Positions 4,600 through 8,733 of a DNA stretch of 8,733 nt are shown one piece after another; positions within the stretch are counted from its first letter, which is position 1; each line of letters begins with the position of its first letter. The position numbers and the translations under genes are program-made. This stretch comes from DASZMJ01 sp035551935 (GTDB taxonomy: Bacteria > Planctomycetota > Planctomycetia > Isosphaerales > Isosphaeraceae). A model generated the notes under the pieces. That model was not told the DNA's origin. It was given only the letters and a program-made list of their open reading frames with translations, and searched no databases. The stretch lies in contig DASZMJ010000582.1 in assembly GCA_035551935.1 (NCBI GenBank), positions 1-8,733 on the forward strand. The letters run 5' to 3'.

Positions 4600-7060
4600 T
4601 GAGCAGGGCGTCGGCCTCGCCGCGGAGGACCTTCATCTCGAGCCAGTCGGCCGGCGGGATCGACCTCGGCCCGTCGTAGGACGTGCCCAGCGGGGCGTCG
4701 GTCCGCGCCAGCCAGCCCTTCGCCTCCTCGGCGTTCTTCTGCTTGATCCGGATCATGGCCATCACCGCCCAGTTCTGGCCGACCCCTTGCCAGCCGGGCG
4801 TGATCTCGATCGACTTCTGGATCCGCTCGGCGGCTTGGTCGAGCCGGCCGGCACGGTAGAGCGCCAGGCCGAGGACGTGGTGGAAGTGCGCCGAGCCCTG
4901 GTCCTTGGCCAGCGCCTGCTCGGCCCAGCGGATGGCCCGCTCCGGGTCGACGCCTTCGGCCGGGGCGAGGCTGGTGACGCGGGCGGCGATGTAGTACCCG
5001 AACGTGTCGGAGCCGGCGTCGGCCCGCTGGCCGACGCGCTCGCAGAACTTGGCGTAGCGCTCGTGGTCGCCGAGCAGGAGCAGTGCGCAGGCGTACTCGG
5101 TGGCGTTGTCCCCCATCGGCTTCTTCTCGAACACCTGCTCGTAGTCGAGCAGCGCCTCCTTGAGCTTGCCCGTCCGCGCCCGGTAGCGGGCGCGGGCGAC
5201 ATAGAGCTGGGAATCGTCCGGCCGAAGCTTGACGACGCGGTCGAAGAGGCCCTCGGACCGGACGACCTGGTAATCGACTCCGGCCCGCTCGCTCCAGGCG
5301 ACCGGGTCGTCGTTCAGCAGGGAGAGCCGGTGGGCGAGGTCGGCGGCCATGGAGTCGAGGTTGCCCGCGTCCCGCCCCGTCGAGGCGGCGGGCGAGTCGT
5401 CGTTGGCCTTGTTGGCGGAGGCGGTCATCGCGAGCCAGCCTCCGGAGACGCCGCCGAGGATCAGGAAGCTCGCGCCGGCGATGACGAGGGCCGATTTCGT
5501 GTTGAGCCGCGAGCGGGTCGAGACGGTCCGGACCGTCCGGGTCCGGCCAAAGGTGGCGGGGCCGCCGACCCGGGGCAACGGGGCCGGCGCCGGCAGAACG
5601 TCGGCCTCCTCGACCCAGGCCGGGATGCGGACCGGCCGGGTCGCCGGGACGGCATTCGCGCGGGGCGATGCGGATGGCGGAGGCGGGGCCGGCCGCGACG
5701 CGGGGGACTCATCGAAGGTCTTCAAGGGCGCCTTCGACGCGGGCCGGCGCGTCGAGCCCGACGACGACCCCTTCGCGGCGGCCGGGCCCGGGCCCGCGGA
5801 TGTTGACGGCGGCGGGACCGGCCGCGACGCGGTCGACGACCGCCCGGAGGCGGGTGCGGGCGCGGGCTTCGGCGCGGGAGTGGGTGCGGCGGCCTTGGGG
5901 CGGCCGTTGGTCGACGGGGCGACAGCGGGCCGGGGGGTGGGCGGCCGGGTCACGCCCGAGAGGCTGGCCTTGCGGGCCGCGGGGCTGAGCCGGGGCAGCT
6001 CGGCCTCGGTCGGCACGACCTCGGCGCCGGCGGCGAACGGGGCCAGCGCCTCGGCGACCGCGCGCGGCTCCTGATACCGATCGGCCGGCTCCTTGGCCAT
6101 CATCTTCTCGAGCACCGCGACGACGCCGTCGGGCACGTCCGGCCGGAAGTCGCGGATCGGGTCCGGGTCGCGGGTCCGGCTCCAGGCGAGCTTCTGGATC
6201 GTCGAGCCGTCCTGGAACGGGCTCCGGCCGGTCAAGAGGTAATAGAACGACCCGCCCAGGCCGTAGATGTCGGCCCGGACGTCGACGTCGTGGCTGTCGA
6301 GGATCTGCTCGGGGGCGAGGTAGTCGTAGGTGCCGAGCAGGGCGTGGACGTCCCCCTGCTTGGTCAGGCCGTCGTGCTCCTCGCGGGCGAAGCGGGCCAG
6401 GCCGAGGTCGAGCACCTTCACGGTGCCGGCGCGGTCGACCAGGATGTTGGCCGGCTTGACGTCGCGGTGGACGAGGCCGGCGTCGTGGGCGTGCTGGAGC
6501 CCCTCGGCCGCCTGGCGGACGTACTCGCAGGCCCGGTTCACCGCCAACGGCCCGCCGAGCCGGACGACCCCCTCGAGGTCGTTGCCGTCGACGAACTCCA
6601 TGACGATGTAGTGGACCGAGCTGGCCTGGTCGACGTCGAAGGCGCCGACGATGTTGGGGTGCTGCAACTGGGCCACCGCGCGGGCCTCGCGGTGGAACCG
6701 GGCCAGCGCCTGGGGCTTGTCGGCCCAGTCGTCGGGCAGGACCTTCAGGGCGACGAGCCGCCGCATCACGCGGTGCTCGCAGAGGAAGACGGCGGCCATC
6801 CCCCCCGCGCCGATGCGCTCGAGCACCTTGTACTTGCCGCCGACGAAGAAGTTGCGGTAGCGGCCGTCGAGCAACTCCTGCGCCTGGAAGAAGGTGAGCA
6901 GGCCCATGTTGACCAGGGCGCGGGCCCACCGCTTCGGGGTGTCCGGCGGGTTCTTCTCGCGACGGAGGGCGGCGATGGCCGCCTCGAGCGTCGCCGGCTC
7001 GAGCAGCTCGCTGCGGCGGACGAACCCCAGGAACTCCTCGATCGACTCCGGCTTCGGCAT
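4589..7060 (-). CDS. Membrane-anchored Ser/Thr protein kinase with C-terminal TPR domain
   Basis: This 823-residue Hanks-type kinase starts with a helical extension (1-72; two short helices, as in many planctomycete kinases). The kinase domain (about 77-340) is complete: glycine loop G84-A-G-G-M-A-A-V, K106 in V-A-L-K, H198-R-D200-V-K-P-A-N205, D218-L-G and A249-P-E. It should phosphorylate Ser/Thr in the cytoplasm. A long Pro/Ala/Ser-rich linker (about 345-520) leads to one membrane segment (524-546). The outer part (565-823) contains TPR-like repeats, including one ending around R-A-G-R-L-D-Q-A-A at 737-745, which could sense a partner. ATG 7060 is chosen because AGAGG lies seven bases upstream. 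The frame extends to ATG 7264, but those 68 residues are low-complexity and Arg/Pro-rich. The gene is divergent from the HutX-like gene. Its targets are unknown. Confidence 0.9.
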   Translation of the reverse strand: MPKPESIEEFLGFVRRSELLEPATLEAAIAALRREKNPPDTPKRWARALVNMGLLTFFQAQELLDGRYRNFFVGGKYKVLERIGAGGMAAVFLCEHRVMRRLVALKVLPDDWADKPQALARFHREARAVAQLQHPNIVGAFDVDQASSVHYIVMEFVDGNDLEGVVRLGGPLAVNRACEYVRQAAEGLQHAHDAGLVHRDVKPANILVDRAGTVKVLDLGLARFAREEHDGLTKQGDVHALLGTYDYLAPEQILDSHDVDVRADIYGLGGSFYYLLTGRSPFQDGSTIQKLAWSRTRDPDPIRDFRPDVPDGVVAVLEKMMAKEPADRYQEPRAVAEALAPFAAGAEVVPTEAELPRLSPAARKASLSGVTRPPTPRPAVAPSTNGRPKAAAPTPAPKPAPAPASGRSSTASRPVPPPSTSAGPGPAAAKGSSSGSTRRPASKAPLKTFDESPASRPAPPPPSASPRANAVPATRPVRIPAWVEEADVLPAPAPLPRVGGPATFGRTRTVRTVSTRSRLNTKSALVIAGASFLILGGVSGGWLAMTASANKANDDSPAASTGRDAGNLDSMAADLAHRLSLLNDDPVAWSERAGVDYQVVRSEGLFDRVVKLRPDDSQLYVARARYRARTGKLKEALLDYEQVFEKKPMGDNATEYACALLLLGDHERYAKFCERVGQRADAGSDTFGYYIAARVTSLAPAEGVDPERAIRWAEQALAKDQGSAHFHHVLGLALYRAGRLDQAAERIQKSIEITPGWQGVGQNWAVMAMIRIKQKNAEEAKGWLARTDAPLGTSYDGPRSIPPADWLEMKVLRGEADALLIKP

Positions 7061-7267
7061 GGGCCTGCCTCTCGTCAACCCGGCCGTGGGCCCGGCGTTG
7101 GCCGGGGTCGACTCGGGCCTGGCGGTGCGGAGCGTGACGGTGCGATGCGCGGGTCGGCGGCCTCGGCCGTCGTCTGCGGGCCCGGATTCGGGCGGTCGGC
7201 GGGCCCGGTCGGGCCGCCGGCAACGCGGCGCGGGAAAGTCGGGAAGATGCGTCGGTGGACCCAATAC

Positions 7268-7296
7268 ATGCTACCCCCCGACCGGCCGCGTCGCAA
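7268..7296 (-). promoter_or_regulatory. Candidate promoter for the kinase gene
   Basis: On the minus strand, TTGCGA (complement of 7291-7296) and TAGCAT (complement of 7268-7273) are separated by exactly 17 bases, each matching the sigma70 consensus at four of six positions. The start would be near 7261. The match is modest, and chance occurrence cannot be excluded, although AT-containing hexamers are rare in this GC-rich stretch. Confidence 0.35.
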
Positions 7297-7304
7297 GGAC
7301 TCTC

Positions 7305-7325
7305 CGCGAACATTCGCGATCGCGA
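7305..7325. promoter_or_regulatory. Overlapping palindromes, possible regulator binding site
   Basis: CGCGAA-CA-TTCGCG (7305-7318) is a perfect six-base inverted repeat with a two-base gap, and TCGCGATCGCGA (7314-7325) is a perfect 12-base palindrome overlapping it. They lie just upstream of the proposed kinase -35 box and about 90 bases before the HutX-like start, where an operator for either gene could sit. Alternation of CG and GC raises the chance of accidental palindromes. Confidence 0.3.
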
Positions 7326-7414
7326 CGACCTCGGGTCTCGCCGCGGCGGGCCGGCCGTGTTAGTGTGTGGGGCCCGCGGCGGGGCCGGCCCGAAGGGACC
7401 TGGAGCGGCGCGCG

Positions 7415-7951
7415 ATGAGGGACGAAGGACGAGACCCGGGCCCCGACGCGGCCACCGTCGAGGCGATCCGCGCCTGGTTCGCCGCGGACCCCTCACGGTT
7501 GACGATGATGGCCGCGCGGTCGTTCGGCGTCGCCGAGCGGGCCGTCGTCGAGGCCCTCGTCGGCCGCTGGCCGATCGTCCGACTCGGGGACGCCGCCTTC
7601 CGACCGTTGATGGACGGCCTGCCCGAGCTCGGCCCGTTGCGGGTCTTCGTCCGGAGCCGGGCGGCGGTCATCGAGTCGGTCGGCACCTTCGGCGGCTACT
7701 CCGAGACCGGCCCGTTCTTCAACGTCCAGACCGACACGCTCGACATGCACATCCTCGCCGAGGAGATCGATGCCGTCTTCGCCGTCGAGAAGCGCGGGCA
7801 CGACAGCGACGTCGTCACCTACTCCTTCCAGCTCTTCGACCGTCGCGGCGACGCGGCCTTCAAGGCCTTCCTCTGGGAAGACTTCCCCCGCGTCCCCGCG
7901 GCCCGGGTCGCGGCCTTCCGCGCCCTGGCGGGTCGGCTCGCGGCCCCTTGA
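7415..7951 (+). CDS. HutX/ChuX-like heme utilization carrier protein
   Basis: This 178-residue cytoplasmic protein resembles the HutX/ChuX/HemS-repeat family, whose members bind heme after uptake and pass it on or help degrade it. It has the family's order: an N-terminal helical part with M-A-A-R-S-F-G-V-A (32-40), a strand with V-F-V-R-S-R (77-82), a G-G-Y-S-E-T-G-P-F-F-N segment (93-103), L-D-M-H112 (109-112), and the C-terminal strands Y-S-F-Q-L-F-D-R-R-G-D-A-A-F-K-A-F-L (136-153). H112 may be a heme ligand, by position only. The length fits a single-domain member (about 165-180), not the two-repeat HemS type. ATG 7415 is chosen for GGAG nine bases upstream; an upstream ATG at 7367 has no comparable site. 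No heme transporter or TonB genes are in the window. The assignment rests on pattern recognition and is fairly, not fully, secure. Confidence 0.7.
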   Translation: MRDEGRDPGPDAATVEAIRAWFAADPSRLTMMAARSFGVAERAVVEALVGRWPIVRLGDAAFRPLMDGLPELGPLRVFVRSRAAVIESVGTFGGYSETGPFFNVQTDTLDMHILAEEIDAVFAVEKRGHDSDVVTYSFQLFDRRGDAAFKAFLWEDFPRVPAARVAAFRALAGRLAAP

Positions 7952-7959
7952 GCGGCGCC

Positions 7960-7982
7960 GACGGCGGGCCCGCGTCGCCGTC
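7960..7982 (+). terminator. Possible hairpin terminator after the HutX-like gene
   Basis: GACGGCG (7960-7966) pairs perfectly with CGCCGTC (7976-7982) around a nine-base loop, starting nine bases after the TGA of the HutX-like gene. No T-tract follows, so it is at best a GC-rich hairpin assisting termination or RNA stability. Confidence 0.35.
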
Positions 7983-8103
7983 ATCGTGCTGACGGGCAAC
8001 TCCCTGCTCATCGCCCCGACGCCGGTTCCCCTCCGGGCAAGCGGACGCCCGGCCGTCGGCTCGTGGCCCGAGATTTGCTCCACAGGTCGGTTCGAGGCGG
8101 GCC

Positions 8104-8130
8104 GGGCGCCGAGCGGTGGGCAAGGCGCCC
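8104..8130 (+). promoter_or_regulatory. GC-rich hairpin upstream of the PH-domain gene
   Basis: GGGCGCC (8104-8110) pairs perfectly with GGCGCCC (8124-8130) around a 13-base loop, ending 27 bases before the Shine-Dalgarno at 8158-8163. Flanking GGGCC/GGCCC runs could lengthen it with bulges. It could affect the leader of the following gene, but stems of this size arise easily at such GC content. The rest of 7952-8168 shows no gene, tRNA or promoter that I can support. Confidence 0.25.
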
Positions 8131-8168
8131 GCCCGGGCCCTCGAGGCCGAGAGTTGGGGAGGACACCG

Positions 8169-8192
8169 ATGGCCGATCCGATGGCCGATCCG
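8169..8192 (+). repeat. 12-base tandem duplication at the start of the PH-domain gene
   Basis: ATGGCCGATCCG occurs twice in a row (8169-8180 and 8181-8192), encoding M-A-D-P-M-A-D-P. The unit contains the start codon, so the duplication gives two in-frame ATGs, only the first of which has the ribosome site at the normal distance. Confidence 0.85.
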
Positions 8193-8733
8193 AATACTCC
8201 GACGCAGGTCATCACCAGCGAGGTGACGATGGCCCACCCCGCGTCGGCCGAGCCGGTGGTCGAGGAGCCCGCGCCGGCCGCCACGCAGGCGCCTGCGCCG
8301 GCCGAGGTGCCGCAGGCGACCGAGGGCGAGCAGCCGGCCGGCGATCGACCGGCCACGGGCATCGACGGCGAGGAGACGATCTGGGAGGCCCGCTACTCGC
8401 TCAAGAACTTCCTCTTTCGCTTCCTGCTGACAGGCCTCCTCGTGATCGGCTGGCTCGCGCTGGCCGTCGCCACCTGGGGGACCTCGCAGCCCAGCGTCGC
8501 CCCGGCGATCACCGTCATCCTCGGCATCCTGCTGGGCCTCGGCCTCGTGGTCCTGCTCCGTCGGGTGATCCTGGCCCGGTTCGGCCACCACTATCACCTG
8601 ACCAACCGCCGTCTGTTCGTCGCGACCGGCGTCTTGAACCGTCGCCGCGACCAGATGGAGCTGCTCAAGGTCGACGACGTCTACATCAAGCAGTCGCTCC
8701 TGCAGCGCTGGCTGGGGCTGGGGACCGTCGTGG
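8169..8733 (+). CDS. Bacterial-PH-domain (bPH_2/DUF304-like) membrane protein, 3' truncated by window
   Basis: ATG 8169 is preceded by GGAGGA five bases upstream, and 188 codons are open to the right edge. Residues 1-70 are a Pro/Ala/Glu-rich, probably disordered cytoplasmic region that begins with a duplicated M-A-D-P. Two hydrophobic segments follow (about 81-104 and 111-133), then the start of a bacterial PH domain: H-Y-H-L-T-N-R-R-L-F-V-A-T-G-V-L (141-156) and Q-M-E-L-L-K-V-D-D-V-Y (162-172), with an R-W-L-G-L-G-T-V-V end typical of YdbS/DUF304 proteins. Such proteins sit in the inner membrane with the PH fold in the cytoplasm; their function is mostly unknown. The missing part should complete the last strands and helix. 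A later ATG at 8181 is less likely because it lacks a ribosome site. Confidence 0.8.
   Translation, partial: MADPMADPNTPTQVITSEVTMAHPASAEPVVEEPAPAATQAPAPAEVPQATEGEQPAGDRPATGIDGEETIWEARYSLKNFLFRFLLTGLLVIGWLALAVATWGTSQPSVAPAITVILGILLGLGLVVLLRRVILARFGHHYHLTNRRLFVATGVLNRRRDQMELLKVDDVYIKQSLLQRWLGLGTVV

Larger units (their letters stand above)
7061..7414. other. Divergent intergenic region between kinase and HutX-like gene
   Basis: These 354 bases hold no gene that I can support. The frames crossing them are Arg/Pro-rich extensions of neighbouring genes without their own ribosome sites. The region contains a candidate minus-strand promoter (7268-7296), overlapping palindromes (7305-7325), and the ribosome sites of the two flanking genes (AGAGG before 7060, GGAG at 7402-7405). 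The kinase message would then carry a leader of about 200 bases. Confidence 0.5.

Noticed and set aside
5540..5990. Repetitive-looking GC-rich stretch in the kinase gene
   Set aside because: It is the coding sequence of the Pro/Ala/Ser linker; no regular repeat unit or CRISPR-like spacing is present.
7061..7264. 68-residue N-terminal extension of the kinase frame from ATG 7264
   Set aside because: It is Arg/Pro-rich and low-complexity, the candidate promoter lies at its start, and ATG 7060 has AGAGG at a proper distance followed by a family-like N-terminus.
7367..7414. Earlier ATG of the HutX-like frame
   Set aside because: There is no ribosome site before 7367 and the added residues are Pro/Arg-rich; GGAG nine bases before ATG 7415 decides the start.
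5709..7496. 595-codon minus-strand frame opposite and beside the kinase
   Set aside because: It overlaps the true kinase frame, is dominated by Arg, Pro and Gly, and has no recognisable domain; this is a GC-rich shadow.
8020..8100. tRNA-like GGTTCGAGG segment before the PH-domain gene
   Set aside because: The flanking bases do not pair as a T-arm and no acceptor, D or anticodon arms can be drawn.
7493..8597. Long minus-strand frames across the HutX-like and PH-domain genes
   Set aside because: Their composition is Arg/Gly/Asp-rich with no family signatures, while the plus-strand genes have clear domains and ribosome sites.

Overview
The window looks like chromosomal DNA from a high-GC planctomycete, probably near the Isosphaeraceae. 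This is inferred from the very GC-rich coding sequence, from a Hanks-type kinase with the N-terminal helical extension, single membrane anchor and C-terminal TPR region common in that group, and from a PIN-type toxin-antitoxin locus with a planctomycete/cyanobacterial style antitoxin. No rRNA, tRNA or CRISPR array was seen.

Layout, left to right. The first 64 bases hold the start of a minus-strand gene that leaves the window. Divergent from it is a NicO/RcnA-like nickel-cobalt transporter (177-1526). A well-formed sigma70-like promoter (1560-1588) with an overlapping dyad precedes a toxin-antitoxin locus (1634-2557). An enolase-superfamily enzyme (2554-3732) overlaps its end by four bases and is followed after 18 bases by an alpha/beta hydrolase (3751-4599); these probably form one transcript. 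A membrane-anchored Ser/Thr kinase with TPRs lies on the minus strand (4589-7060) and overlaps the hydrolase tail to tail by 11 bases. A 354-base divergent intergenic region separates the kinase from a HutX/ChuX-like heme-handling protein (7415-7951). A bacterial-PH-domain membrane protein starts at 8169 and runs off the right edge.

The main discovery is inside the toxin-antitoxin locus. A 123-base palindromic, MITE-like element (1971-2093) has 13-base terminal inverted repeats (12/13 matching) and a perfect 10-base target duplication (CCCTCCGCTC at 1961-1970 and 2094-2103). Removing the element plus one target copy (133 bases) restores an antitoxin stop codon, TGA, eight bases before the toxin ATG. 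The insertion has therefore converted a two-gene antitoxin/PIN-toxin operon into a single open reading frame in which about 41 residues encoded by the mobile element join the two proteins. A second lesion, a probable one-base loss near 2500-2503, appears to have changed the toxin C-terminus and extended the frame into the enolase start codon.
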